The notes: generated from the sequence alone by a model not told the origin. Positions 58,401 through 58,693 are shown, numbered from the stretch's first letter. The stretch is DNA of 64,000 nt from Bufo bufo (GCF_905171765.1 NC_053392.1:372568463-372632462), one strand, 5' to 3'. A program made the numbers and translations.

Positions 58401-58693
58401 AAAATACAGTATCCTTTTTTTTGTTGTTTTTTGTTCTTCTGTCAGAAGAATGGAAAATGAAATGGTGATGTGAACCCGGCCTTTATGAAATTATTGGATG
58501 CTACTTGAGGGACTTTTTACATAAACTGTATGCTGTTTATTTTCCTTTACTGTATTTCTCATCAGTGTAGAAAACGTGATCAGCACTTCAAGCCATTTCT
58601 GAAGCAATACTTACCAAAACGCTTACACTTTGCCAACAATGATAGAATTGAGTCGCTTCACTTTTACTGTGATCCAAAATGGCAAGTTGCAAA
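1400..58693 (+). CDS. ENPP1: ENPP1, partial gene (13 internal coding exons)
   Basis: ENPP1 is a type II membrane ectoenzyme that cleaves ATP to AMP and pyrophosphate, and so controls mineralisation and extracellular nucleotides. The thirteen exons listed below have AG/GT borders and phases that join without a stop. Together they encode SMB1, SMB2 and the catalytic domain up to the segment after the conserved NLSC glycosylation site. The metal-binding and nucleophile residues of the family are visible: Asp at 6965, Thr at 9256, Asp at 37793, His at 37805, and Asp-His at 41396-41401. The match is closer to remembered ENPP1 than ENPP3, for example in [17 protein letters not shown] and GPAARLRP. 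The membrane anchor (left) and the last zinc-binding His plus nuclease-like domain (right) lie outside the window. I see no frameshift or lost catalytic residue, so the gene looks functional. Confidence 0.93.
1517..2346 (+). other. ENPP1: ENPP1 intron; nothing else recognised
   Basis: Intron between the two SMB exons. I find no coding exon or complete mobile element. Near 2073 there is a TTAAAGGGG motif resembling the ends of the TTAA-flanked repeats seen elsewhere in the window, but no partner end is visible. Confidence 0.6.
2347..2472 (+). CDS. ENPP1: ENPP1 exon: somatomedin-B domain 2
   Basis: This 126-bp exon has acceptor atgcag before 2347 and donor gtgag at 2473, phase 1 at both ends. 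It encodes the second SMB domain, beginning HLWTC and ending VCRG. The motif [11 protein letters not shown] followed by SDDCKD is diagnostic of ENPP1. Oddly, the middle reads CCC where mammalian ENPP1 has CAC (from memory), giving nine cysteines instead of eight. An odd count leaves one thiol unpaired or free for an intermolecular bridge. Confidence 0.93.
2473..5962 (+). other. ENPP1: ENPP1 intron with MITE-like repeats
   Basis: A foldback lies at about 2780-2965: the sequence around 2785-2850 reappears inverted near 2915-2965, including a shared cttac/gtaag edge and complementary gccatcttg/caagatggt. The right end, gattcgctcatctcta at about 3101-3116, matches the hAT-type end seen at 10909, but no left partner or duplication is visible. 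A second dispersed motif (ggtccgacacccgggac, 3167-3183) is shared in style with 59220-59590. A G-run lies at 4732-4745. The rest shows nothing I recognise. Confidence 0.5.
5963..6023 (+). CDS. ENPP1: ENPP1 exon: linker between SMB2 and catalytic domain
   Basis: This short 61-bp exon has a polypyrimidine tract and tttag acceptor before 5963 and donor gtgag at 6024. It encodes [20 protein letters not shown], the cysteine-bearing linker that joins SMB2 to the catalytic domain. It closely follows mammalian ENPP1 (KSWVEEPCE from memory). Start phase is 1 and end phase 2, consistent with both neighbours. Confidence 0.92.
6024..6930 (+). other. ENPP1: ENPP1 intron; nothing else recognised
   Basis: No exon or complete element seen. 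A run of cytosines at about 6478-6492 is a simple-sequence tract and explains the glycine-rich open frame on the opposite strand. Confidence 0.6.
6931..7028 (+). CDS. ENPP1: ENPP1 exon: first metal-binding Asp of catalytic domain
   Basis: This 98-bp exon has acceptor taaag before 6931 and donor gtaagt at 7029. It encodes [19 protein letters not shown] followed by the [12 protein letters not shown] segment. The Asp of SLDGF (codon 6965-6967) is the first zinc ligand of the alkaline-phosphatase-like NPP fold (Asp218 in human ENPP1). The exon continues the frame from the linker exon. Confidence 0.94.
7029..9205 (+). other. ENPP1: ENPP1 intron with (TA)n and a dispersed repeat
   Basis: A (TA)n tract occupies 7131-7179. 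About 7975-8172 carries a decayed dispersed repeat: aaaaagttatagctcttgga followed by ggctgggtcctgaaggggtt and aa. Related phrases recur near 38660, 39520 and 63640. No exon seen. Confidence 0.55.
9206..9285 (+). CDS. ENPP1: ENPP1 exon: catalytic threonine nucleophile
   Basis: This 80-bp exon has acceptor tttag before 9206 and donor gtaag at 9286. It encodes [18 protein letters not shown] and then PNHYSIVT. The Thr of KTFPN (codon 9256-9258) is the nucleophile that forms the nucleotidyl-enzyme intermediate in NPP enzymes (Thr256 in human ENPP1). The motif is unchanged, so catalysis should be preserved. Confidence 0.95.
9286..10900 (+). other. ENPP1: ENPP1 intron left of the large hAT element
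   Basis: Around 9498-9560 there is a dispersed-repeat motif (cagtggaggattaagg) like the end of a hAT MITE, without a confirmed partner. A stretch near 9775-9860 resembles the decayed ending of a MITE (ggaaaaccccttttaa). I recognise nothing in 9900-10900, although it flanks the large insertion and continues at 17809. Confidence 0.45.
11444..11675 (+). repeat. Tandem repeat, 77-78-bp unit, about 3 copies
   Basis: The phrase aaccatc recurs at 11444, 11521 and 11599, each time followed by ttatttt, a tacatcag motif and a gagcctgt/cacc motif. The array lies in the 5' untranslated part of the hAT element, upstream of the transposase. Confidence 0.85.
11690..12399 (+). repeat. Tandem repeat, about 297-bp unit, 2.4 copies
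   Basis: The phrase caaccaaatctgcacag recurs at 11697, 11993 and 12290 (periods 296 and 297). The copies are nearly identical through aaagcagactttttgttctg, ggcctacttgaaatc and the A-run. The last copy is cut off where the transposase reading frame begins. Confidence 0.88.
12415..15727 (+). pseudogene. hAT transposase with BED zinc finger, frameshifted
   Basis: Three open segments in three frames follow each other: 12415-12834 (139 aa, Gly/Arg-rich start), 12822-14702 (626 aa) and 14504-15727 (407 aa). The middle one carries a BED-type zinc finger near residues 130-177 (CTLC, then RHLHAKH), the hAT core ([27 protein letters not shown]) and Ser-rich runs. The last one carries an acidic run and the C-terminal dimerisation region ([17 protein letters not shown]). 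The family is normally one protein. Here the frame shifts near 12820 and near 14510-14560, where the segment after the conserved DVPT motif seems deleted. The first shift could in principle be a splice junction; the second looks like damage. Confidence 0.85.
15841..17545 (+). repeat. Minisatellite, 141-bp unit, 12 copies
   Basis: The anchor gttccagtgg occurs at 15891, 16023, 16164, 16306, 16447, 16588 (gttccagtgg after cttgt), 16721, 16862, 17003, 17144, 17285 and 17426. Most steps are 141 bp; two are 132-133 bp. Each unit itself contains three diverged sub-blocks beginning gattctctg or gattctgtg. The array lies between the transposase and the right end of the hAT element, so it is element cargo rather than host satellite. 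Because 141 is divisible by 3, long open frames appear on the minus strand; I do not call them genes. Confidence 0.93.
17809..19206 (+). other. ENPP1: ENPP1 intron right of the hAT element; nothing else recognised
   Basis: Ordinary A/T-rich intron sequence. A ccccttta phrase at about 19074-19081 resembles a MITE end, without a partner. Confidence 0.55.
19207..19326 (+). CDS. ENPP1: ENPP1 exon: substrate-binding Asn segment
   Basis: This 120-bp, phase 0 exon has acceptor ttgcag before 19207 and donor gtatgt at 19327. It encodes [20 protein letters not shown] and continues to WYQGEP. The Asn of VDNKMYD (codon 19240-19242) matches the conserved NPP active-site Asn (Asn277 in human ENPP1) that contacts the scissile phosphate. 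The following basic/aromatic stretch belongs to the insertion that separates ENPP1/3 from autotaxin (family knowledge). Confidence 0.94.
19482..19521 (+). repeat. (TA)n microsatellite at Tc1 insertion
   Basis: Alternating TA run directly abutting the left end of a Tc1-like element. Confidence 0.95.
19522..21102 (+). mobile_element. Tc1/mariner-like element A
   Basis: Terminal inverted repeats of about 27 bp begin cactgctcaaaaaaataaag on the left and end tttgagcagtg on the right. TA dinucleotides flank both ends, the usual Tc1 target duplication. The length is about 1.58 kb, normal for an autonomous element. It was inserted in a (TA)n run and sits immediately left of Tc1 element B. Confidence 0.92.
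19774..20844 (+). pseudogene. Tc1-like transposase with one in-frame stop (element A)
   Basis: Two open segments in the same frame, 19774-20025 and 20026-20844, are separated only by a TAA at 20023-20025. The first has the paired-like helix-turn-helix ([20 protein letters not shown]) and a basic hinge. The second has the DDE domain: FTDESRF with the first Asp, MQDNARPH with the second Asp and NPIEHIWD with the Glu, and ends GGHTHY. Apart from the nonsense codon the protein looks full length. The true start may be the ATG at 19819, nearer the DNA-binding domain. Confidence 0.88.
21256..21876 (+). pseudogene. Tc1-like transposase, N-terminal part (element B)
   Basis: Encodes a full N-terminal helix-turn-helix ([20 protein letters not shown]) and continues to WSDESRF with the first catalytic Asp, then to GVMVWG. 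The gypsy LTR begins at 21877, so the last residues of this open frame are read into the LTR. The C-terminal part resumes at 27104. Interrupted and not functional here. Confidence 0.88.
21872..21876 (+). repeat. 5-bp target-site duplication, left copy (gcccc)
   Basis: The gcccc directly before the left LTR is repeated at 27104-27108 directly after the right LTR, showing insertion into the Tc1 element. Confidence 0.9.
21877..22297 (+). repeat. Left LTR of the gypsy element (421 bp)
   Basis: Runs from tgtcatggtcttacc to ggttccgtgaca. It has a TATATATA at 22010-22017 and an aataaa at about 22237. A 35-bp unit (tggttcctgatcctggcttc...) is present in two full copies plus a partial one, against three in the right LTR. 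Confidence 0.95.
22010..22051 (+). promoter_or_regulatory. LTR promoter TATA box and predicted transcript 5' end
   Basis: TATATATA (22010-22017) lies about 30 bp before gcttggtcct (22042-22051). That decamer is the exact reverse complement of the sequence just after the LTR (22300-22309). The position is where a transcript would start, so the RNA 5' end could fold onto the primer site. The start position is inferred. Confidence 0.7.
22300..22309 (+). other. Putative self-priming primer-binding site
   Basis: aggaccaagc, two bases after the left LTR, is complementary to 22042-22051 within the LTR. Tf1/sushi-type elements prime with their own RNA 5' end in this way instead of with a tRNA. The gag start codon follows within 2 bp (22311), so there is hardly room for a longer tRNA-type site. 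Confidence 0.72.
22311..26636 (+). CDS. Gypsy gag-pol polyprotein (1441 aa)
   Basis: A single uninterrupted frame starting 13 bp after the LTR. In order: a Gag region; a CCHC knuckle at about residues 309-322 ([14 protein letters not shown]); a retropepsin-like protease with VDSGAGG at about 373-379; reverse transcriptase with YLDD at 684-687; RNase H with the Asp of EVDAS near 834; an integrase zinc-binding region near 1019-1070; the integrase catalytic triad D1089, D1149, E1185 (D-59-D-35-E); and a chromodomain near 1380-1430 ([14 protein letters not shown]). Gag and Pol fused in one frame is typical of Tf1/sushi-type elements. No stop or missing catalytic residue is seen, so it may be competent. 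Confidence 0.95.
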   Translation: MNSDGTGPSSLPTLVARLDQQDHLLGRFAVALQTLLERTAHFAPVADGSVVAPGLAPTAAPVVALESTPTPVVAPAVFRGMTGSAPLPQRFGGEPTQCRGFLNQVGIYFELLPHAFPTERSKVGFLISLLSDKALASPLWENNNPVVAEFSGFVASLRKVFDVPARAASAAKLLMSIRQGSRSVAEYAIEFRTLAAEVGWNNEALVAAFSHGLSDALKDEVAAKDLPVELVSLISFLILIDTRLRERPSFKENLRRSSNRLVPTFAVPPVPPSPPTPPGDDLSGGEPMQLGFARLSEGERALRRREGQCMYCGLGGHFRLACPNRPGKRSYLRSCRGQILGGVSSSPVSRVDKPLITVVLSWVGGSVTTQALVDSGAGGLFIDSVFAAANSIPLQARGSPLALEAIDGRPLLPPHVTHETLPVGIAIGAVHRESVCLQVISSPHYSVVLGYPWLQKHNPTFDWRSVEILSWSPQCGASCIHGSVKLLCTSSDSLLPPEYEEYRDVFDKVRAVALPPHRPYDCAIELQSGAVPPRGKVYPLSVAENEAMEEYVREALSRGHIRKSSSPAGAGFFFVKKKGGELRPCIDYRGLNRITIKNAYPIPLISELFDRLKGATVFTKLDLRAAYNLVRIKAGDEWKTAFNTRTGHYESLVMPFGLCNAPAVFQEFINDVFRDLLQQCVVVYLDDILVYSESMEAHILDVRRVLQRLRENKLFGKLEKCEFHRSQVTFLGYIISAEGFSMDPEKVSAVLQWPQPSGLRSLQRFLGFANYYRKFIRDFSMLAKPLTDLTRKGSNSQVWPLEAIRAFEALKSAFVSAPILSHPNPGLPFVLEVDASETGVGALLSQRRTPEGPLLPCGFYSRKLSSAECNYQIGDRELLAIVQALKEWRHLLEGSVVPVLILTDHKNLTYLSEAKRLTPRQARWALFLSRFNYVVSYLPGSKNIRADALSRQYSELSREESIPTSVIPPNQILAAIRTSLTSPLGEQILAAQSGAPSGRPNGRCFVPEELRTRLLRTYHNSKTAGHPGKNQLSWAVSRLFWWPSLRSDIAAYVAACSVCAQSKSPRHLPLGLLQPIATGERPWSHLGMDFIVDLPASRGHTVILMIVDRFSKMCHCVPLKKLPSAQELATIFAREVFRLHGLPKEIVSDRGSQFVSRFWRAFCSQLGIHLSFSSAYHPQSNGAAERSNQALEQFLRCHVSDHQDNWVDLLPWAEFARNTAVNSSSGTSPFMANYGFQPAVLPEVFSPQDIPAVEDHLSVLRASWVQIQKSLEVSAQRQRLQADRRRAPAPSYQVGDRVWLTTRNLNLRVPTPKLAPRFVGPFRVLRRVNPVAYALALPPGMRISNVFHVSLLKPLVCNRFTSSVPRPRPVQVGNREEYEVSNILDSRLVRGRLQFLVHWRGYGPEERSWVPSADVHAPALLRAFHARFPQKTFCAPRRRGP
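26634..26647 (+). other. Polypurine tract of the gypsy element
   Basis: gagggggaggtac directly precedes the right LTR, where plus-strand DNA synthesis is primed in LTR elements. Confidence 0.75.
26648..27103 (+). repeat. Right LTR of the gypsy element (456 bp)
   Basis: Matches the left LTR but is 35 bp longer, by one extra copy of the internal ggttcctgatcctggc unit. Followed by the duplicated gcccc at 27104-27108. Confidence 0.95.
27104..27516 (+). pseudogene. Tc1-like transposase, C-terminal part (element B)
   Basis: Continues the interrupted transposase: the second catalytic Asp in QQDNASCHK, the [12 protein letters not shown] block with the Glu, and an end at KANEK. It is joined to the N-terminal part (21256-21876) across the gypsy insertion; a homologous stretch is seen without the gypsy element at 54188-54892. 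In both copies other small losses occurred. Confidence 0.85.
27551..27590 (+). repeat. (TA)n microsatellite
   Basis: TA run directly at the right end of Tc1 element B. Confidence 0.93.
27622..28046. mobile_element. Foldback MITE with TTAA target duplication
   Basis: TTAA at 27618-27621 and 28047-28050 flanks about 425 bp. The left half, including cagtagttttagagt at about 27701, reappears inverted near 27945-27960 as actctaaaactactg. The ends are agg.../...cct. TTAA duplications point to piggyBac or Kolobok-type transposition; no coding capacity. Confidence 0.65.
28051..28738 (+). other. ENPP1: ENPP1 intron; nothing recognised
   Basis: A/T-rich stretch without a recognisable exon, repeat or element. 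Confidence 0.55.
28747..30528. mobile_element. hAT MITE interrupted by a LINE
   Basis: The left end cagaggcgtagcta (28747) and right end tagctacgcccctg (ending 30528) are inverted repeats. An exact 8-bp duplication gtagtacc lies at 28739-28746 and 30529-30536, a hAT signature. Only about 290 bp on the left and 15 bp on the right belong to the MITE; a reverse-strand LINE fills the interior. Confidence 0.8.
29042..30513 (-). pseudogene. CR1/Rex1-like LINE reverse transcriptase, 5' truncated
   Basis: On the minus strand, 30449-29670 encodes a reverse transcriptase core: [20 protein letters not shown], then [13 protein letters not shown], the [10 protein letters not shown] block and the FADD catalytic motif. 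The coding match extends upstream to about 30512 ([17 protein letters not shown]). After a frame break near 29650-29700, 29647-29327 gives the thumb region ([21 protein letters not shown]). The 3' end lies near 29042. The endonuclease and ORF1 are missing. The family placement (Jockey superfamily, CR1/L2/Rex1) is from motif memory. Broken and not functional. Confidence 0.85.
30537..31517 (+). other. ENPP1: ENPP1 intron; nothing recognised
   Basis: A/T-rich with several A- and T-runs. Two loosely similar halves (about 30770-31030 and 31110-31390) share phrases such as gaaaaaacaccagaaaaa and suggest a decayed duplication. No exon before 31518. Confidence 0.45.
31518..31627 (+). CDS. ENPP1: ENPP1 exon: FFWPGSD segment of catalytic domain
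   Basis: This 110-bp exon has acceptor ttgtag before 31518 and donor gtgatt at 31628; it starts in phase 0 and ends in phase 2. It encodes [20 protein letters not shown] and continues to IYKEYNG. The TFFWPGSD motif is conserved across ENPP1 and ENPP3 and contributes to the nucleotide pocket. The match is contiguous with the previous exon (WYQGEP / VWITA). Confidence 0.94.
31964..32296. mobile_element. Harbinger-like palindromic MITE
   Basis: Ends ggcctattgcacacg and cgtgtgcaggaggcc are inverted. It is flanked by TTA on the left and TAA on the right. It has the same style as the copies at 40165, 52684 and 57092, which have clear 3-bp TWA duplications. No coding capacity. Confidence 0.55.
32468..32652. 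mobile_element. hAT MITE (185 bp)
   Basis: Inverted ends cagtgttccgcaactcca and tggagttgaggaacactg, flanked by an 8-bp duplication (gtatagtg left, gtatagta right; 7 of 8 identical). Confidence 0.75.
32835..33950 (-). pseudogene. Decayed Tc1-like element, minus strand
   Basis: Read on the minus strand, 33857-33588 carries part of the N-terminal and hinge region ([25 protein letters not shown]). After several breaks, 33321-32980 carries the C-terminal half with [10 protein letters not shown] (second catalytic Asp changed to Asn), [12 protein letters not shown] with the Glu, and DRRGPTGY at the end. The left terminal repeat is near 32835-32880 (cattgacaaaaaa, aacatcaagaaggag). The right end is not clear. 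The changed Asp and frameshifts make it inactive. Confidence 0.75.
33951..34725 (+). other. ENPP1: ENPP1 intron; nothing recognised
   Basis: May include the unrecognised right end of the decayed minus-strand Tc1. No other feature seen before the exon at 34726. Confidence 0.5.
34726..34791 (+). CDS. ENPP1: ENPP1 exon: SVPFETRV segment
   Basis: A 66-bp exon with a long pyrimidine tract and ttcag acceptor before 34726, and donor gtgag at 34792. It encodes [20 protein letters not shown] and an Ile, close to the mammalian SVPFEERI...LQWLQLP segment. Start phase 2 and end phase 2 fit the neighbours (YNG|SVPFE and EIR|PHFYT). Confidence 0.93.
34882..35551. mobile_element. Long foldback MITE (670 bp) with TTAA target duplication
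   Basis: TTAA at 34878-34881 and 35552-35555. The ends agggattctgtcacctct and gtgacagaatccctt are inverted. Almost the whole element is one imperfect hairpin: the left arm (tagcatgtcggcaatatacc, ggattccaggaat-like segments, ccacgcccccctgtg) recurs inverted on the right. Both arms contain a (TA)n run (35009-35046 and 35396-35424). TTAA insertion suggests piggyBac or Kolobok-type mobilisation. No gene inside. Confidence 0.8.
35640..35865 (+). repeat. Dispersed vertebrate repeat fragment (SINE- or LINE-tail-like)
   Basis: gtgtgggaggaaacc, agagaacatacaaactccat and ctgcaaggc are phrases of a repeat common in fish and frog genomes. I cannot name the family with certainty. Confidence 0.5.
35953..36971. 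mobile_element. Possible solo LTR
   Basis: Begins tgtcacgttgggg and ends agccatgaca, flanked by catat on the left and aatat on the right (4 of 5 match). About 1 kb without a gene; the open frames inside lack recognisable domains. Consistent with a solo LTR left by recombination, but there is no partner to compare with. Confidence 0.4.
37184..37494. mobile_element. hAT MITE (311 bp)
   Basis: Ends cagtggtccc and gttggggagctctg resemble each other inverted, and an exact 8-bp duplication ttgtagag lies at 37176-37183 and 37495-37502. Confidence 0.75.
37759..37831 (+). CDS. ENPP1: ENPP1 exon: EEPDSSGH metal-binding motif
   Basis: A 73-bp exon with acceptor atttag before 37759 and donor gtaagt at 37832. 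It encodes [20 protein letters not shown] and then VSSA. The Asp (37793-37795) and His (37805-37807) of EEPDSSGH are zinc ligands of the NPP active site (Asp376 and His380 in human ENPP1). The HWHGP ending differs slightly from the mammalian form, outside the ligands. Confidence 0.95.
37986..39590 (+). repeat. Composite of dispersed repeats in ENPP1 intron
   Basis: Starts with taaccccttcctgctcatcg, typical of the end of a TTAA-flanked family. It continues with phrases (aaaaaagttataggtgttag at about 38668) also found near 8095 and 63640. A separate foldback has one arm at about 39024-39060 (agctggagatgggtgcttgc) and its inverse at about 39318-39350. Boundaries uncertain; no exon or gene. Confidence 0.4.
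39591..40161 (+). other. ENPP1: ENPP1 intron; possible TTAA-type repeat
   Basis: ttaaaggaagcctgttac at 39591 resembles the end of a TTAA-flanked MITE, but I cannot find the partner end. Nothing else recognised. Confidence 0.35.
40165..40498. mobile_element. Harbinger-like palindromic MITE (334 bp)
   Basis: TAA at 40162-40164 and 40499-40501 flank one long imperfect palindrome. The left arm gaccgtatgccctccgagat and the right arm tctcggagggcatacggtc are inverse, and the inner arms share gatgctgtgt and gccccgcggg. Three-base TWA duplications are typical of PIF/Harbinger transposition. Non-coding. Confidence 0.8.
40829..41203. mobile_element. Foldback MITE, TTAA-like
   Basis: Inverted halves: tcttgatgtcaaagc-type, ctcctcctt-type and gattgacag/ctgtcaatc phrases mirror each other about a centre near 41015. 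The ends lie near ttaaatggaacctttcacc (about 40829) and tcagtcccctttag. The target duplication is not clean. Confidence 0.5.
41294..41402 (+). CDS. ENPP1: ENPP1 exon: LLLLSDHG metal-binding motif
   Basis: A 109-bp exon with acceptor tgcag before 41294 and donor gtaagc at 41403. It encodes [20 protein letters not shown] and ends [11 protein letters not shown]. The adjacent Asp and His of SDHG (41396-41401) are zinc ligands (Asp423 and His424 in human ENPP1). Phase 0 start, phase 1 end, joining the previous exon at VSSA|VIKAL. Confidence 0.95.
41403..42506 (+). other. ENPP1: ENPP1 intron; nothing recognised
   Basis: No exon or recognisable element. Confidence 0.5.
42507..42638 (+). CDS. ENPP1: ENPP1 exon: GPAARLRP segment
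   Basis: A 132-bp exon with acceptor attag before 42507 and donor gtaag at 42639. It begins [16 protein letters not shown], contains an N-glycosylation sequon (NSS) and then [20 protein letters not shown]. The GPAARLRP motif matches ENPP1 well. The first third is more divergent, as expected of a surface loop. Start phase 1, end phase 1. Confidence 0.94.
42809..42872 (+). repeat. (TG)n(TA)n compound microsatellite
   Basis: An alternating TG run is followed directly by an alternating TA run. Confidence 0.95.
43488..43696. repeat. Snap-back inverted dimer of a Penelope-like terminal sequence
   Basis: Arms 43488-43585 and 43598-43696 are nearly perfect inverse copies separated by only 12 bp. 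Each arm carries ccgaaacgttgctgg and aataaagtttggggt, the style of the 3' end of the Penelope-like element at 46684-52418 (gccgaaacgtcgctacag, aataaagtttattt). The arms read outward to ggcagcac, a phrase also found at the PLE ends. Confidence 0.8.
43777..43819 (+). repeat. (TA)n microsatellite
   Basis: TA run between two hairpin-forming repeats. Confidence 0.93.
43821..43951. repeat. Second snap-back inverted dimer
   Basis: The left arm from agttctccaaaaaagaggca (43821) to about 43874 is mirrored almost perfectly by the right arm ending at 43951. The loop is about 23 bp. It shares the gaggcagcactc phrase with the preceding dimer and with PLE termini. Confidence 0.78.
44042..45655 (+). mobile_element. 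Tc1/mariner-like element D, apparently intact
   Basis: 1,614 bp flanked by TA. Terminal inverted repeats of about 210 bp (44042-44252 and 45446-45655) start cagtggcggaaataattatt. Comparing them by eye I find a single difference, near 44181 (aaaagg versus aaaaga). One open frame covers the transposase. Intact ends plus intact frame suggest recent transposition. Confidence 0.95.
44407..45429 (+). CDS. Tc1-like transposase, 340 aa, intact
   Basis: Cuts and pastes the element by binding its terminal repeats. The N-terminus has two helix-turn-helix-type regions ([20 protein letters not shown]; later VRKVKKHP-like) with a basic hinge [11 protein letters not shown] at about residues 57-68. The catalytic triad is complete: D153 (WSDETK), D244 (QHDNDPKH) and E279 (NPIENLWRE), giving the Tc1 spacing DD34E. 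Glycine-rich GGGN lies between. The length of 340 aa is normal for Tc1. The start is the ATG following acc/aac context 365 bp after the left end. No stop or frameshift. Confidence 0.96.
   Translation: MGKTKELSKDVRDKIVDLHKAGMGYKTISKKLGEKVTTVGAIVRKWKEHKMTINRPRSGAPRKISPRGVSMVLRKVKKHPRTTREELVNDLKLAGTTVTKKTIGNTLHRNGLKSCRARKVPLLRKAHVQARLKFANEHLNDSESDWEKVLWSDETKIELFGINSTRCVWRKKNAAYDPQNTVPTVKHGGGNILLWGCFSAKGTGQLIRINGKMDGAMYREILSDNLLPSARKLKMGRGWVFQHDNDPKHTAKATKEWLKKKHIKVMEWPSQSPDLNPIENLWRELKLRVAQRQPRNLRDLEMICKEEWTNIPPKMCANLVINYKKRLTSVLANKGFSTKY
45660..46193 (+). mobile_element. Tc1-like deletion derivative E (534 bp)
   Basis: Ends cagtacagaccaaaagtttg and ...ggtctgtactg are inverse and flanked by TA. 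It starts just 4 bp after element D. A subterminal block (attctaggttcttcaaagta) reappears inverted near the right end. The interior jumps from the left untranslated region (about 45948) straight to the last part of the transposase. Confidence 0.88.
45951..46163 (+). pseudogene. Tc1-like transposase, C-terminal remnant (element E)
   Basis: Encodes [18 protein letters not shown] and continues to the end [14 protein letters not shown]. The catalytic Glu of NPIE is changed to Asp, and the DNA-binding half and first two catalytic Asp residues are deleted, so it is dead. Confidence 0.85.
46636..46682 (+). repeat. (TA)n microsatellite
   Basis: TA run directly at the left edge of the Penelope-like element. 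Confidence 0.93.
46684..47867 (-). repeat. pLTR copy 1 (3' end of the Penelope-like element)
   Basis: Inverse of 51139-52318 over its whole length. It contains the gagccgaaacgtcgctacag motif (plus strand: gtagcgacgtttcggctc at 46745-46762). An open frame inside (47531-47316, [10 protein letters not shown]...) is repeated in the other copy and has no recognisable domain. Confidence 0.9.
47871..48305 (-). pseudogene. GIY-YIG endonuclease domain of the Penelope-like element
   Basis: 144 aa with a Cys-rich start (CLSCVNCKY), then the GIY-YIG core with [20 protein letters not shown] and the conserved Arg in FKTRFNNHR. This domain makes the target nick in Penelope-like elements. It is normally fused to the C-terminus of the RT. 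Here it is in another frame, overlapping the RT frame by about 25 bp, so a small indel near 48290 separates them. The end reads [16 protein letters not shown], as in other family members. Confidence 0.88.
48281..50089 (-). CDS. Penelope-like reverse transcriptase (602 aa)
   Basis: A long frame with RT motifs in order: [24 protein letters not shown] and [37 protein letters not shown], then [11 protein letters not shown] with the catalytic YIDD (codons around 48979-48968), and VQFLDTRV-like. These fit the telomerase-related RT of Penelope-like elements. The last few codons are frameshifted before the endonuclease domain. A 19-bp perfect inverted repeat spans the YIDD codons (see findings). Confident as to family; the subgroup (Neptune, Poseidon or Penelope) is not resolved. 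Confidence 0.92.
   Translation of the reverse strand: MSVLSKGLSFCPQANADWFELDFDLCTFFRAIKLKIWFHGRERIEYAKMSELSLGMLDLSPRSSFNPVINEPAVEAYMAAVKSDIQNLKAVYSSQPFSHPNVTTEEMVALKELKLDHELTIKAADKGGAVVVLDTHKYIAEIKRQLGDRTIYRHIDSDPRFKIAGLIDSVLTEALHAGVIDEGLVEYVTVAHPVTPVLYVLPKIHKSLVDPPGRPIVSGSDSIFSHISIFLDKILCSFACGGSSYIRDTSDFLLKLQEIDLVDVSDVTLASFDVTSLYTSIDHHKGLTAVSSMLDKSTFTDGAQQFILSLLEIVLRQNYFLFQDSYYVQEQGVAMGSNVAPTYANIFMRQFEEDVVYGNHHFQHIRAWWRYIDDIFLIWTGDLQKLFDFHGYLNGVDEALQFTLVHSPVEMQFLDTRVILSAGKIETELFTKPTDRNTLLTYNSNHPRSMVKSLPYSQFLRVKRIVSDPTTSSSTLDVVLHKFEQRGYPTKLLHEKKKLVGQLNRDDILKRKVQQVKTSRIPFISTHCEQSVDINNIIRRHWGILGGCLNTVKEFHSPPIMSYRRSKSLKDQLVRADVGTAKVTRQRTLTGASVGCFHVCPA
50131..50905 (-). CDS. Penelope-like element ORF1 (function unknown)
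   Basis: The frame extends from 50131 up to 51081, but its first 58 or so residues are read from the pLTR tail. A start at [16 protein letters not shown] (about 50905) is more plausible. The protein is charged, with a coiled-coil-like middle ([20 protein letters not shown]) and a basic Lys/Arg-rich end ([13 protein letters not shown]). I recognise no domain; a nucleic-acid-binding role is only a guess. Confidence 0.65.
50965..51138 (-). repeat. Partial direct pLTR tail upstream of ORF1
   Basis: Inverse of 52250-52418. It includes ccagtggagtgctgcc (minus strand) and ends at the gacgttt of the cgtttcgg motif, where it abuts the opposite-facing full copy. Confidence 0.85.
51139..52418 (+). repeat. 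pLTR copy 2 (inverted relative to the coding strand)
   Basis: Plus-strand copy of the sequence whose inverse lies at 46684-47867, with an extra 3' segment to 52418. It holds gaggaaggctcctgtgtaag then agccgaaacgtcgc (52224-52256) and the aataaagtttatttt tail. Confidence 0.9.
52422..52480 (+). repeat. (TA)n microsatellite
   Basis: TA run directly at the right edge of the Penelope-like element. Confidence 0.93.
52684..52890. mobile_element. Harbinger-like MITE (207 bp)
   Basis: TTA at 52681-52683 and 52891-52893. Ends ggctacatgcacacgaccgt and acggccgtgtgcatgaggcc are inverse. Same family style as 40165 and 57092. Confidence 0.82.
52894..53595 (+). other. ENPP1: ENPP1 intron with a Penelope-like end fragment
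   Basis: About 53340-53435, read on the minus strand, has ctgttgataaaggcatgctt then gccgaaacgcatcc, a hammerhead-like and PLE-terminus-like arrangement. A short inverted repeat motif (cagccaatc/gattggctgcag) lies at 53090-53225. No other feature. Confidence 0.45.
53596..53627 (+). CDS. ENPP1: ENPP1 microexon (32 bp)
   Basis: Acceptor ttcag before 53596 and donor gtaagt at 53628. With the T carried from the previous exon it encodes [11 protein letters not shown], corresponding to the mammalian FNYEGIARNLS. The NLS plus the Cys that opens the next exon form the conserved N-glycosylation site. It is far shorter than the other exons, but frame and match are exact. Confidence 0.88.
53879..54924 (+). 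mobile_element. Tc1/mariner-like element C (same family as B), internally deleted
   Basis: Ends cactcacctaaagaattatt and ...ctttaggtgagtg are inverse, flanked by TA. Compared with element B, the segment between atgtatccat and ctctgatggctac is missing, removing the middle of the transposase. Confidence 0.92.
54027..54892 (+). pseudogene. Tc1-like transposase, deleted copy (element C)
   Basis: The N-terminus ([15 protein letters not shown]) starts at about 54027, with a small frame break near 54070. The main frame, 54188-54892, holds WSDESRF with the first Asp, then after the deletion QQDNAPCHK with the second Asp and NPIEHLWD with the Glu. It ends GGPTPY, a more complete C-terminus than in element B. 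The lost middle should abolish activity. Confidence 0.88.
55103..56655 (+). mobile_element. Tc1/mariner-like element F
   Basis: Ends cagtcctgatcaaaagttta and ...taaacttttgatcagaactg are inverse and TA flanks both. The inverted repeats continue inward for over 100 bp (caagtggtcttaa, ttgttgcatgttgaagctct on the right). Length about 1.55 kb. Confidence 0.92.
55390..56388 (+). pseudogene. Tc1-like transposase, frameshifted (element F)
   Basis: The N-terminal frame (to 55899) has [20 protein letters not shown], a helix-turn-helix and the GRPKKISS hinge. It then shifts at about 55750-55800, before the first catalytic Asp region. A later frame, 56020-56388, holds QQDNTTVHN with the second Asp, NPIENLWGW with the Glu and the end GGATHY. 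At least one shift, probably two, makes it inactive. Confidence 0.87.
56658..57088 (+). other. ENPP1: ENPP1 intron; nothing recognised
   Basis: No exon or element seen. Confidence 0.5.
57092..57402. mobile_element. Harbinger-like MITE (311 bp)
   Basis: TAA at 57089-57091 and 57403-57405. Ends gggctcatacacatg and gtgtgcatgagccc are inverse. Internal phrases (gaacatgttctattgtccgc) resemble 430-500 of this window. Confidence 0.82.
57786..57936. repeat. Third snap-back dimer with Penelope-like ends
   Basis: The left arm, ending in atcctttatttcatccggga, is mirrored by tcccggatgaaataaaggat and a T-run on the right. The centre (57840-57890), read on the minus strand, has cccgaggaagcacaatgccg and aaaacggccgtcgcc, the style of frog PLE termini. 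Confidence 0.65.
58566..58693 (+). CDS. ENPP1: ENPP1 exon: end of the visible catalytic domain
   Basis: A 128-bp exon with acceptor catcag before 58566 and donor gtaagt at 58694. It encodes [20 protein letters not shown] and then [20 protein letters not shown]. This matches the mammalian LPKRLHFA...RIEPLTFYLDP segment. It starts in phase 0 and ends in phase 2, so the next exon (expected to bring the last zinc-binding His) must lie outside the window; none is seen up to 64000. Confidence 0.94.
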